DNA from: Acholoe squamosa
Lineage: Eukaryota; Annelida; Polychaeta; Phyllodocida; Polynoidae
Reading direction: 5' to 3'
Length of the DNA stretch: 64,000 nt
Assembly (NCBI GenBank): GCA_949317995.1
Contig: OX439041.1
Span: forward strand, 7,452,001 to 7,516,000
Under the pieces are notes generated by a model that was not told the origin of the DNA, made no database searches, and saw nothing but the letters and a program-made list of their open reading frames with translations. Each line of letters opens with the position of its first letter. The stretch's first letter is position 1. Positions 9,737-19,920 of the stretch are shown here, one piece after another. The position numbers were made by a program, and so were the translations under genes.

Positions 9737-10244
9737 CCTGTATACACAACGGGTGTAATGTTTACATTTAGAGGAACGGATGACAACTGACCCGAAAGGC
9801 TTATTTGTCGCCGCCGCATGATGTACCAATGGGTAGTGGACGGATAATCCGGTGGATTTGCTTAAGCTTTCCATAATCTCCACTTAAATCCCCAGACGAG
9901 TCATCGGCGTGAGCGATAATTACCTAAAAACAATCAGTTTGTTGATGTTCCACTTGTAGCATGTGCGTTTCCGCATGATGTCACCGTGTCCAGTCTCGGC
10001 TGACCTCTCGTGACCTCGCGGGCTGCGGGGAAATGACGTCACGAAAGCTGGCCTGTCGCCATATTTGTTTTCGGTAACGTTCAAGACGGTCGAGCTCGCT
10101 CCCTTCTTGGATTTTACCAGTCAGCAAAGCCCTCCCTGCTCCTCCAGAGTCTGTCGCCTGGTAGGCAGACTCCGTCTGTGTCGGCCCCGGCGCCCTAAAA
10201 GCCGGAAAAAGGAGTAGTTTACTCCCGTGGGTGATTCCCCAGTC
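9737..10244 (+). promoter_or_regulatory. Promoter-like GC-rich segment before the accessory gene (element 1)
   Basis: There is no open frame. The segment holds a full CRE (TGACGTCA, about 10035-10042), a TGATGTCA variant near 9974, TGACCTCTCG and CTCGCGGG blocks, and GCCATATTTG (YY1-like). Element 3 has a comparable segment (about 56580-56660) with GACCTCTCG, TCTCGCGG and a GCCATGTTG in front of its accessory ORF. The shared elements suggest an internal promoter for the accessory gene. Confidence 0.45.
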
Positions 10245-10655
10245 ATGGCTGAGGAATCCGTAGCTGCAGCCAAGCTATCCGGTGACCCCGATAAGCTGAC
10301 TCCGTCCGCAGAAGCTTTTCCGGAAGCTTTGTCACCTGTTATACAGGAAGAGAGCGAGATGATGAACGTGGAGGAACCCACGGATCGCTCGTTCGAGGAG
10401 AAGCTGGCTTCATTTTCACTGAATGAGCCAGAGAAGATGCTGTCTCCACTCCCACCCGAGGGATCCGGAGGGGCTACGAGTGCTGAACCCGCAGCGACTG
10501 GGTCCGAGACCACACAGGTCGACGGACCGAAGGACCAGTGGAAGCCAGCAGTGGCTGACCCGTTCCCAGTAGAGTATGATGGTCGCTACCTGTACATCCA
10601 CCCGGAACTACAGGCACAAGTGACGGTACACCAGTTAGGTTGGACCCGAAAGTGA
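10245..10655 (+). pseudogene. Accessory protein, N-terminal fragment (element 1)
   Basis: ATG at 10245 (start MAEESVAAAK) opens an acidic, Pro/Ser-rich segment ending in a more conserved stretch containing YIHPEL. The frame closes at 10653-10655, but the coding pattern continues in frame +2 (next entry). The homologous ORF of element 3 also starts with MA at 56428 on the minus strand and has HPSMFG at the matching point. No known domain recognised. It lies downstream of integrase and is transcribed in the same direction, where envelope genes sit in retroviruses, but there is no signal peptide or membrane segment. Confidence 0.6.
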
Positions 10656-11725
10656 GGATAGCTATCGAGGGCGTCATGGTCCCCGAACAGCTTACCAGGA
10701 CGCCTCCCGAATGGCTCTGAGACTGGCCGTGGTTCCAACGTGAACTCATGGTGGACACTGATTTCCGCGAAACAGTGTGCGAAGCCAACCGAGCTTTCCA
10801 GCTTGGGGCGTACCAGAAGCCTGACAAGACCCTGTGGAACGTCAAGGCAACGAACATTGATTGGGTAGGCTGCATCTCGGATCCCGAGGGGCAGACTTAC
10901 CCACGTCCTTGTGCCACCCGGCCCCAGTACCGGACCACGAAGGAGTTCCGGGAAGCCGCTGCCAACTTTGAGCAGTGGGACGATGGTTTTTACATAACCG
11001 AGAAAGAGTTAGTGGATGTTCAAAACAATTCACTAACCGGTATGGACCGAGGTGCAGCCCTTCAGACAGTTCTCGTCCGTCGAATGACTGCCGAACAGGA
11101 GGCCCAGGAAGAGGCTAAGAGGGCAGCGGAAGTACCCGCACCTCCTATCCCCGACCTGAAGCTTGCCACCAGAAGCTCAGCCGGTTCTACACCAGCCACC
11201 GGCAGTACTACCACCCCGGTAGAAGCCTCGACCTCCAGCGCATCCGGAACCCAGGAACCGGAGGAAGACTGGAAGGTCAGCAAGAACAGGAGGTCCGCTG
11301 CTTGGAAGCTCAAGAATCTACCGGATTCTGTTAGAGCCGAGCCAAAAGCCAGCACCTCAGCCACTGGTAGTACTGCCATGGAGGTTGAGTCGTCAGACGA
11401 GGAGTCTGTGCACGAATCCTCGGTTGAGTATGATGAGAAGGCCACTCCATCAACTCAAACCGAGGCCGAACGATGGGCTAACGCCAAATCCGGATTCAAA
11501 ACCCGGATTCTGACGTGTTTCTCCGAATGTGCCTACGGAGTAAAAAAGGACGGCTCTACCCTATATGCCTGCCCGGACTCAATTAATAAAAATAATGAGT
11601 CAGATGATGAAGATTGGATGCGTCTTTCAGACGAGGACCCCAATCCTGCTAAACCACACCGAAGGGTATTACACTTATACTCAGAGGAGGAAGCTTCGTT
11701 GGGCTCTGGAGAAGTGGTACGGTGA
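10637..11725 (+). pseudogene. Accessory protein, middle fragment with internal TGA (element 1)
   Basis: This continues the accessory reading in another frame from about 10637. A block PEWL, then an in-frame TGA (10718-10720), then DWPWFQREL, aligns with the VSWLRNYRWLVG block of element 3 (about 55890-55920), so the TGA interrupts a conserved region. Further on are a Lys/Glu-rich helix (TAEQEAQEEAKRAAE), Ser/Thr-rich spacers and an acidic tail. The frame ends at 11725, but the zinc-finger part lies in frame 0 from about 11660. Function unknown. Confidence 0.6.
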
Positions 11726-12098
11726 CGACCAGAAGTCCTGTCCCTTCTCTATCTGCCAGGATGCGAGTGATGTCTCGGTCCGGACCTGGAGTACTCCAGC
11801 CCGGTTCCAAAGGCATCTGGTAGAGGCCCACTTCCACCATCACCCGGTTTACATTTGTGATCTGAGTTATGGTAAGAAGGGCAAGAAGTGTACTACGAAG
11901 GTGCAATATAGCCGACGTAGTGATCTGGCGAGACACCAGAAGAAATGCCACGCAGAAGGTTTGGACGGGGCTCGGAAGCGCATCATGGAGCTTCATCAGG
12001 AACTCATGAAGGAGTTCGATAGTCTGAGCGAGGAGGCTTGGTCTAAGATCCGACCAGGGGACCAAGTCCTCTGCGAGGTTCCGAAGACCAAGGATTGA
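11565..12098 (+). pseudogene. Accessory protein, C2H2 zinc-finger part (element 1)
   Basis: Coding from about 11660. Two C2H2-like fingers: the first runs from CPFSIC to HLVEAH (about 11737-11850), with C-x4-C and H-x4-H; the second from CDLSYGKKGKKC to HQKKCH (about 11858-11950). A helical basic segment follows. A TGA at 12096-12098 closes the frame, but the same frame is open directly afterwards to 13148, so it is probably a premature stop. The fingers suggest nucleic-acid binding. C2H2 fingers after integrase are unusual in Ty3/gypsy elements and could represent a captured host sequence. Confidence 0.7.
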
Positions 12099-12143
12099 CT
12101 CCGCGCAAAGATAGTCCTGACTCCTGGAAAGGGTAAGCTGGAC

Positions 12144-13148
12144 ATGCACGAGTCTCTCTGGCAGAAATGCGAAGAATCCGGCAAGGAGGGAAAGAGAGCT
12201 CGTGAAAGGAGCAGAAGAGACCAGAACCGTGGTGGCAACGGTAATGGTCAGACCACCACTGCTAAAGTCAGAGCAGACGACCGCTCCAGGTCTCCTCTGG
12301 CTCGGCACCCCCACGAGCAGGTTCAGGGCACTCCGGTGTTCAAGAAACCCGAACCTGCCGGATACGCTGGCGCCGTATCGAAGCCTGGGAAAGTTAATCC
12401 CCGTAACTTTCCGTCCTTGACCCAGGGACCTGGACCTGAGAGCCAGACCCTGGTCGTAGGAAAGGGTGGTCGACTTGTTCCTAAGAAGACCTCAGCACCT
12501 GCTGCCGCCGGATCCGCATCCGCTCCAGCCGCCCTGCCTACCAACTTCACCCAGGAGCAGTTAAGCCTCTACCTGCAAATGGGATTGAAGCAGAATCAGC
12601 CTCCTGCCTACTGTGTACCATCAGCAGGCGTGTCCGGGAGCCCCACACCCGGAAGTGGTCCTCAGGCCGCATCGACTCCCCCCAAGGCTGTCGCTGCACC
12701 TGCGAAACCAAAAGACGCCATTACCATTAAAACCGGTAATGCGGAAGTTTGGTTCGAGAAGTCTCGCCAGGCGGAAGCAGATGTCCAGAAGGCCATCTAC
12801 ACCCACTGGGAGAAATGTGTCCGTGAGAAGGCAACAGAATTCCATCAGGGTCTTCTTAACGATACCCTGTTGTGTATGAAGGAGGTTGTGGATGCTGAAA
12901 AGCAGCGCCTCGAGACCCTCATTCAGGACGATGTAAAGGCCCAGGAGGAGGCTGCCGCAGCTGCCCAAGAAAAAGCAGCTATGGACATACACGTCTTAGA
13001 GAAACGTGTAAAAGAAAAAATTACCCGGAATACCAACTTGAACACCAAGTTCATGAGGGTATTCGGAGTCGATCTCGACGAATGGGACGGCACTCCCGAG
13101 TCGGCTCTAGCTCTTCTTAAGAAGAAGCATGCGAAGAAATCCGTCTAA
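12144..13148 (+). pseudogene. Accessory protein, C-terminal part with conserved FG-x3-LD-x-WDG block (element 1)
   Basis: In frame with the zinc-finger part (12099-12143 is also open). It begins with a basic segment, passes a Pro/Ala-rich spacer and then a long Ala/Glu/Lys-rich predicted coiled coil (about 12760-13020). It ends with a block FGVDLDEWDG (about 13060-13092) and a basic tail. Element 3 ends its accessory ORF with FGKHLDDWDG (about 54705-54735, minus strand). The shared block in two diverged elements argues that this is a real protein domain. It resembles no family I recognise. Confidence 0.65.
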
Positions 13149-14959
13149 GCATGCTATGGGTTATTTGAAATTTTTTTCTCTCCACTAAATAACCAGATAT
13201 AGTCTTTTGCGGAACCCTACAGGTCTGCAAATGTCTTAGTATATGAACACCTGTTCTTTGTGTTCCGGGTTCCTTTTATGACCAGCTTATTATAATTCAG
13301 GCCGTATAATTCTTATTGTACCCTGAATAGTCTATTCCGATTGAGAACTTCACTTACAAACAATCCGATAGCAGACTTGCTGCTGTCAGACGTATCCGGA
13401 TGCCAGTTCCAGACTTCTGCTGCTATCTGTGCCAACCACTTACTAGGATGGACTTTACGATTTACCTCTACATTTCACCTATACTCCCGAATGGACTTAT
13501 ACTACATATTATTACTACTTCCGGACCAGCCTATATTGGACTTTTTACTTATGTCAACAATACTTAAATGGATTACGATTCTACACTGTTGACAAAACCG
13601 GATCTGCACTTTACTTCTACTCTACATCATTCGGATATGAACTATAGCACTTCTAGAGGATTGTGGGTAGCTGCCCCAGAATTCATCCACCATGTTGACT
13701 CTATAAAAGGAAATCATAGACTTTAGCACGTCCATCCCATGGTTAGCTGACCACACTTACCTTCTAGTATCCGGAAAACTACAGCAGAAGACTCCAGCAG
13801 CATCTACTTATCATATTGTACATAATGTCATATGTCTATTTTTCTATTATACTATTTGTATGTGCATATCCACACTATGGTCATAACTTACTATATATTG
13901 TGATACGGGTATATATATATATTTTTCTATTGGTACGGATCTGAAATTACTATTCATATTTATAATATATGATCCGTCAAACTACACCATAACATACACA
14001 TTATTGTCCTGCGAGACATATTGTATTATAAATGGGTTAATCTAGTATTACAAAGGTTATTTGGTACACGGTGATACCATATATATTATTATATTCATTA
14101 CTACACCATGATTTTTTTCTTTTCAAGTGTATAATACAAATGGTTCTATTCGTACTACTCACGGAACCCTTAACGGATTCATATGGTTATAACATATGAT
14201 GATACTAATGGAATATAGCATAAATATGGCAGCACAAGGGTGGTATATTGACGAATATTGCACGAGGCCGTTAGGCCGAGTGCAATATCGTCAATATACC
14301 ACCCGTGTGCTGGCATATTTATGCCATATTGCATTTATACCACCTTTTCCTCCATTTTGTATTAATTTCTTACCTGATATCCACAGAATATAGCCACGAG
14401 AAAACATTTTGTAAAAGCAAGCGATACGGCCCGGGTCACCGCTCTGCGCGAAGCCATTGTTTTTGTTCCTTGCCGGGAGAGGTACCGCCGTGTTCACACT
14501 CACTTTTCGTATGGAATCCAACCATGACAAGTTTTCAAATTAAAACATACACATCCTTAGATAGTCTAGATGATCCCTCCATACGTATTATGTCCAATAT
14601 ATTCAAAATAAAGGAGAATCCATTGATTTTCTAAACGGGTCCGACATTTTCGGCGTCTTCCTCATACGGCGAGCGGATGACCTATATCCACATCCGGGCC
14701 ACTGACACACTTTCGCCGGACAAGGAGGCGGGTGGGAATGGCCGGACCGCGACTAGCTTACGATGGAAAAATCAATGGATTCTTATTTATATCGAAGAAA
14801 ATGGAGAAAATTAGCACGCATTCCTTGTCTATGGATCGAAAACTTCTTGGGATTTCAATATTATAACATGAAAAGCTTGGATTCAGGACGAAAACTGATT
14901 GAAAACATACGGCTAGGACTCCAGGTTAGAACTTATTTACCTTCGCATTGGGTTTCATC
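13149..14959 (+). other. AT-rich 3' non-coding region of element 1
   Basis: No credible gene. AT-rich and short-repeat-laden to about 14190, then a long hairpin (14222-14321), then a GC-richer island (about 14425-14760) with no open frame of note. It is part of the element because both LTRs flank it. Confidence 0.6.
14222..14321. repeat. Long hairpin, about 41-bp arms
   Basis: Arms 14222-14263 and 14280-14321 are near-perfect reverse complements (core GGTGGTATATTGACGA). The loop GAGGCCGTTAGGCCGA has two further GGCC copies. The arms contain few mismatches. Confidence 0.9.
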
Positions 14960-15245
14960 ACCGTTCAGTGTAGCGCAATGGCTAAGGCCTTCGCCTACCA
15001 CCACTGCGGCCAGGGTTCAATCCTTGTACGAGTTTGGACGATTTTTCACCATTGAAACAATGGCGAGACTAAATTTCTATGTCCGCCAGCGTCTCCCAAA
15101 ATATTCTAAGTCCAACTTGACCTCGAAAAAGTATATCCAAAAATCCCAAAAATGCACATGTGCGTATATGCTCTCATAATGCACTGGTAGGAGAGGGCAT
15201 AACAGTAAGGCAGGTGCCAGAATAGTGGTATAAATGATTATATGT
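14960..15245 (+). mobile_element. tRNA-derived SINE, copy 1
   Basis: A-box TAGCGCAATGG (14971-14981) and B-box GGGTTCAATCC (15013-15023) are 42 bases apart, the classical pol III internal promoter of a tRNA head. A body segment (ACTTGACC, GAAAAAGT; about 15108-15240) is shared with 20968-21105. The distance from B-box to body is about 95 bases in both copies. It lies in the 3' region of element 1, so it was either captured by or inserted into the element. Confidence 0.75.
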
Positions 15246-15712
15246 CATTAGATAGTGTAGTTACTTATAAAGTCTTTTTCAAGACTATATAATCTAATGT
15301 GGTATTAATAACTACATACGCATACGAATGTTATTATGTGATTTATTTAATATTGACAGTTCCGTTACACATAACTGTTACTATCACATGTATACGAATT
15401 ATAATACTTGTCTTACTACTTATACCGTAAACATGATATGTTATCCTATGGTATAATAAGCTAATTAACAGTTTCGATACATACAACTGTTATTCATTCA
15501 AGTCATTCGTATCATATTACAACATTCGATTTGTTATCATGTAACTACATACACTATCAAATATATGTATATGACATTTGAATCATATTTAATTTGGTTT
15601 TAACGTTATACCTATGGTTGTACCTCTATTACTAAAGGAATAGACATATAGAAATGTAATCCTAGTAATATTACTATAACTATAACACCCTCCTAAATGT
15701 CTGGGGTAGTGG
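15246..15712 (+). other. AT-rich tail of element 1 with polypurine tract
   Basis: No gene seen. GGGGTAGTGG (15703-15712) directly precedes the 3' LTR in the position of the polypurine tract for plus-strand priming. Element 3 has AGGGGGGTGG at the same place. Confidence 0.55.
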
Positions 15713-16087
15713 TGTAGAGGTACGTATTGTTTAACCATAGAGTTGGGTACCGTCTGACGTGGCGGGTGAGTCGAGTTGTCGGACGTTCCTCAGGTTCCGG
15801 ATAGGTGGCAGCACCGATCCAGGTCTGTGGGGACATCTGACGATGAACACCTGGATCCTTATATAAAGCCCAGGGCTCAGCCGCTACGTCAGAGGCCCTT
15901 CTGGCCTCCGCACCATGTAGACCATTATTAATCATTATTAGCTGCCTCTTCTATACCATTCGGCAGCCGTGAGTGTGCATTAAGTAATAAATCTAACCGT
16001 TGGCATACACTTGAATCACTGTCTTACTCTTTCTTTCCGAATCGTAAGACCCGAACCCCCAGGTCCGTAAGGCCTCAACCCCTTACA
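15713..16087 (+). repeat. 3' LTR of element 1
   Basis: 375 bp, same length as the 5' LTR with about eight substitutions and no indel that I see. It carries the same TATA box and AATAAA. Confidence 0.95.
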
Positions 16088-16091
16088 AAAG
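16088..16091. repeat. Target-site duplication AAAG, right copy (element 1)
   Basis: Directly follows the 3' LTR and matches 2250-2253. Confidence 0.85.
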
Positions 16092-16701
16092 TTTTTCTAT
16101 GCCTTGAACTGTTATTTCTGGTACACACCGAACGTATACCCTACTCGATCCTTTTCACCACTGGTAAATGAACCCCAATGATTCCTCACCTTAATGATAT
16201 TATATAGTTATTTTTGAAAAGGAGTTATATTTGTCTTTTTACAGAATTGAACTTATACAAACAAGAGCCTTACTGTTGTTATTACCCCATATTAAAAACG
16301 GTGTTGCTTCGTTGCTGGTACCGGTAGTTCTACTGCAGCCAATGATATGATTAGGCCTAGTACATACCACTACCAGATAGGCCAAACAAGGTTATTGTAA
16401 TTTTCTTGAAATTAACTCGATTTTCCTCCCCATCTTAAACATTTTAATCATTTTCAGGCTGTATTCTATCAAGTTGATTATGCTACTGAACAAGGTCTTA
16501 AAATTTGATGGGTCTATCAGTTAAAGTAAAAAATGAAACTCAGTCGCCGATCCCCAGACAGCCTTTGCCATATCTAGGTCATTTGTCAAAGGTGAGGGCT
16601 ATATGACGTCTTTTGAGACACATAGAGAGAGCCAATATCAGGAAATGGATTCTCTGATTTAACTCAAACCATAGGGATCTTATAAGTTAAATAAAACTCA
16701 C
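16092..16701. other. Intergenic or intronic DNA downstream of the SRCR exons
   Basis: No gene, RNA or repeat recognised. It lies 3' of the last visible SRCR exon on the minus strand, so it is probably intron. Confidence 0.4.
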
Positions 16702-16870
16702 CATGACATTTAATAGAGACATCATCGTGATGATCACAATTATGAACACCGAAACCGCTATGGGGGCAGTCTTCTATACATTGATCACTGCTTGTACATC
16801 CTAGATCATCCAGCCATATTTTTCTATTGATAAATTCACCATTACTGTAGCCTAGTTGTCTGCAGGCCAC
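16702..16870 (-). CDS. SRCR-domain gene, exon encoding the C-terminal half of the domain
   Basis: The minus strand reads ACRQLGYSNG, IWLDDLGCTSSDQCIEDC, then HNCDHHDDVSIKCHG, the canonical second half of a scavenger-receptor cysteine-rich domain with its conserved cysteines. A 3' splice site (CAG) lies just before 16870 and a strong donor GTGAGT follows 16702. Joined to the exon at 17477-17589 it completes one domain of about 94 residues. Both outer introns are phase 1 and the inner one is phase 0, as expected for an SRCR module. SRCR domains are extracellular, disulphide-bonded recognition modules of innate immunity and secreted receptors. Signal peptide and other modules are not seen in this window. 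Confidence 0.88.
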
Positions 16871-17476
16871 CTGACATGAACAGAATGATAATTGTCACAT
16901 ATCTGAGAATTAATAATAAAAGGTACAATGACCAAAAACACAACATGTGAGCATACAAGCGCTCACATGCCCACGAGTGGCCTACTACAGAAACATGATT
17001 ATTATATTCAGTCAATTATAATTCCCATAAATTGGCTATTGTTTCTATTTTCTATTTTGCAAATTGCCCACTAGATGTCTCCCGATTTTTTTTTCCAAAA
17101 TGAATTTCCATCCCATGACCTTGTATATAAAAATGGTTCGATTCTCATGCTGCAAAGTTCTAGTTCTACATCGATGCCGACATAAACTATTGATTTCCAC
17201 TATGGAAACCTCAATATTCACCCAATTTTTCTCTAAAATCGCTAGCAAAATTGGCGATCGGCCCTGATTTAGTTCTGGTTTTCCCTACAATGCATTTGGT
17301 AGTCCAAATATGTGTGCACACGAGTGTGCATATGGCTCCAATATGACACTGGTGCATGCACACACTCTTCTACACTTAAGTAATAGAAGTTCCATATGAT
17401 AGGTATAATAATGAGGCTGATCAGCATTGCTCTAGACATAATTATAAAGTGTGAGGTTGTGTATCCATCAGCTTAC

Positions 17477-17589
17477 CAAAGCATCAACGTCATCAAACGA
17501 ATAATCACATATAGTGCCCCACGTGTCATTGACCCTAATCTCCAGTCTCCCTTCTGTCCTATTGCCCCAGATATTGACCAGGCGCAGCT
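17477..17589 (-). CDS. SRCR-domain gene, exon encoding the N-terminal half of the domain
   Basis: The minus strand reads LRLVN, then GRLEIRVNDTWGTICDYSFDD, the standard beginning of an SRCR domain (RLV..., GRVEV-like, WGTIC, DDVDA). An acceptor TTCTAG precedes 17589 and a donor GTAAGC follows 17477. Splicing over the 606-base intron to 16870 keeps the frame exactly at DAL-VACRQLG. This is the best-supported host gene in the window. Neighbouring exons must lie outside it or be too diverged to see. Element 1 sits about 600 bases downstream of the second exon. Confidence 0.88.
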
Positions 17590-18895
17590 CTAGAAGGATA
17601 CATTAGAAATAAAAGATTATTAGAGATTTGAACAGTGACAGTTAGTGTTTGGTCGACTATCCCATTGTATGCCCTAGCTATATCTGGGTTTCTTTAAATT
17701 GAATCCCCTGCAAATCTAAATAATTCTGAAGGGAAATCCAAACAAGTTTTTTTCATCCTGACTTGGAACTTTGCTAGAGTAGGATCTTCACAACCTCTAA
17801 ATCATTTTATTACTTTACTCGCTAAGATATAATCATCTAATAATTTATCTAAGCTCCTACTGTCATGATTGTTATAATAGTATTTATTATATAAGACATA
17901 ACAAAAACTAAAATGAATAAACAACAATTCACTCAGAAAGCACAGATGGATCTCATGAACAATAGTAAGATCGTATTTCACAAGACTCACCAGAACAACT
18001 TCTATTTGATGATTGACCTAAAAGATGACAGGAAAGTATCTGTGAATATGCAGAGTGTTATTTGTCAAGTTCATCTTTACAAGCCTGATTCATCTGCACA
18101 ACATGTCGAAACACATGAACAAAACATGGTTTAACATTGAAGCATTATATACTGTTCTGAATTTGCTGATTACAACTTTTTTTAAATTGGTAATTTTTTT
18201 ATATTTTTTTGTGAATTTTTAGGCATTTTTCCTGTAATTTTCATAATTTTTCTCTAATTTTTCGTGAAGCTTATCTAGGTCCTCATCTATTTGTATAGTC
18301 TTCATTACAGTCATTCATATATTTTACATGTGCTTCACATTTCTTATGCTTTTATATTTCTACTGATAAATCATAGAGTCAAATGTGTCTGCCCTTACAT
18401 TACAGTATACAAAATAATGGAAAAAAAAGGAGAATTACAATCAATATAAAATCAATGAATTTCTTTAAGCACAGGATAGATGAAACAAGCCAGGGATTCA
18501 ATTGATTTGAAGAACCAAATTTCAGGTGTTGGTTTGGCGGGTGGTTTGAAATGGTCTAGTTGTACCATCTTGAGAAATGCTGTCCTATGTAAAACACTTG
18601 GTACACAATTGTAGTGCATTGTAATCTAGTGACCAATAGCAACTTGAACCCTACAGTTATATGGGTGTCAGCAATGAGAGGCCTGGGGAATATTGGCCCC
18701 CTGAAGCGTGGCCACCTGAGATTCAGCAACCATAGCTTAAGCCCTCCAGGAAACCAGACCCCTGACAATCAGCCACCCTGAAATAAAGCTCTCAGATATG
18801 TAGGCCATTTTCTAACATCCAGCACAACTATCTTCCTCTTCTTTTCAATATCTCCAAATAATCTGACTAAAAATGTAATTTTTCATTTAACATCC
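17590..18895. other. Non-coding DNA upstream of the SRCR exons
   Basis: AT-rich. No exon, RNA gene or repeat family recognised with confidence. An open frame at about 17913-18134 has no recognisable domain. Confidence 0.35.
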
Positions 18896-19282
18896 ATCAC
18901 CTAACAACCGATCCACCTAACATCCAAACCACCTAACATCCAATCCATCTAACATCTGATCCACCTAACATCCAGTCACCTAACCTCCAGACCACCTAAC
19001 ATCCAGTCCACCTAACAACTGCACCACCTAACTTGCGCACCACATAACTTCGGTACCACCTAACATCTGGACCATGTAACATCCAGACCACTTAATATCC
19101 GATCCACCTAACATCAAGTCCACCTAACATCTGCACCACCTAACTTCTGCACCACATAACTACCGTACCACCTAACATCCTGACCACCTAACATCCAGAC
19201 CACCTAACATCTGATCCACCTAACATTCAATCCACCTAGCATCTGGACCACCTAACTAACATCTGATTCATCTAACATTCAC
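18896..19282. repeat. 16-bp minisatellite (ACCTAACATCCAGACC-like)
   Basis: About 24 degenerate tandem copies of ACCTAACATCCAGACC. A short reverse-complement piece (GATGTTAGGTGGA-type) occurs at about 21458-21492, a displaced, inverted relic of the same family. Confidence 0.9.
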
Positions 19283-19401
19283 AATGTTGAGCCTAACTAT
19301 TTTTTCCCTAACTATTTTTTCACAGCATTTCTTTCTTATTTGTCAATCCCTAAAACCTTTGCCCCCATCTGTACGTCTATCATCCTATTATCCATCACTG
19401 T

Positions 19402-19920
19402 GCCATGGATCACCAGTCCATCACCAGTCCATCACCAGTCTGTCACTAGCCCGTCACCAGTCTGTCACCAGCCACAACCAGTTTTTCACTGGTCTGTCAC
19501 CAGTCTGTCACTAGTCCATCACCAGTCCACCACTAGTCTGTTACCAGTCCATCAGTCTGTCACCAGTTCATCACCAGTCTGTCACCTGTCTATCACCAGT
19601 CTGTCACCAGTCCATCAGTCACAAATTCATCACCAGTCTGTCACCTGTCCATTACCAGTCTGTCACCAGTCCATCAGTCACCAGTCTGTCACCTGTCCAT
19701 CACTAGTCAGTAACCCATCCATCACTAGTTTTTCATTGGTCTGTCACCAGTCTGTCCAGTCCATCACCAGTCCTTCACCAGTCCATCAACAGTCTGTCAA
19801 CAGTTTTTTACCAGTCTGTCACCAGTCCACCACCAGTCCTTGAGCAGTTCATCATCCATTACCAGTTTTTTTTAACTGGTGTGTCACCAGTCCATCACCA
19901 GTCTCTCAATAGTCCATATT
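19402..19920. repeat. 11-bp minisatellite (TCACCAGTCTG-like)
   Basis: About 45 tandem copies of an 11-bp unit alternating TCACCAGTCTG and TCACCAGTCCA. The 167-codon open frame across it (19340-19843) is a translation of the repeat and not a gene. Confidence 0.92.

Larger units (their letters stand above)
2254..16087 (+). mobile_element. Element 1: full-length 13.8-kb Ty3/gypsy retrotransposon with a large accessory region
   Basis: The element is bounded by 375-bp LTRs beginning TGTAGAGG and ending CCCTTACA, with a 4-bp target duplication AAAG. Order on the plus strand: LTR, primer-binding site, gag, protease, RT-RNase H-integrase, AT-hook ORF, GC-rich segment, accessory ORFs with C2H2 fingers, 2.5 kb AT-rich 3' region with a hairpin and a SINE, LTR. 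The two LTRs differ at about 8 of 375 positions by my count, so the copy is moderately young. Gag, pol and accessory genes all carry frame breaks, and the RT active-site box reads YLDN, so this copy is probably not autonomous. It is unusually long for Ty3/gypsy because of about 6 kb after integrase. Confidence 0.95.

Noticed and set aside
14960-15030. Functional tRNA gene
   Set aside because: A and B boxes are good, but no closed acceptor stem is evident and the unit continues into a shared SINE body.
19340-19843. 167-codon Ser/Pro/His-rich frame
   Set aside because: It is a translation of the 11-bp minisatellite.
18896-19920. CRISPR-like regular repeats
   Set aside because: Units of 11-16 bp without unique spacers, in an animal context; these are minisatellites.
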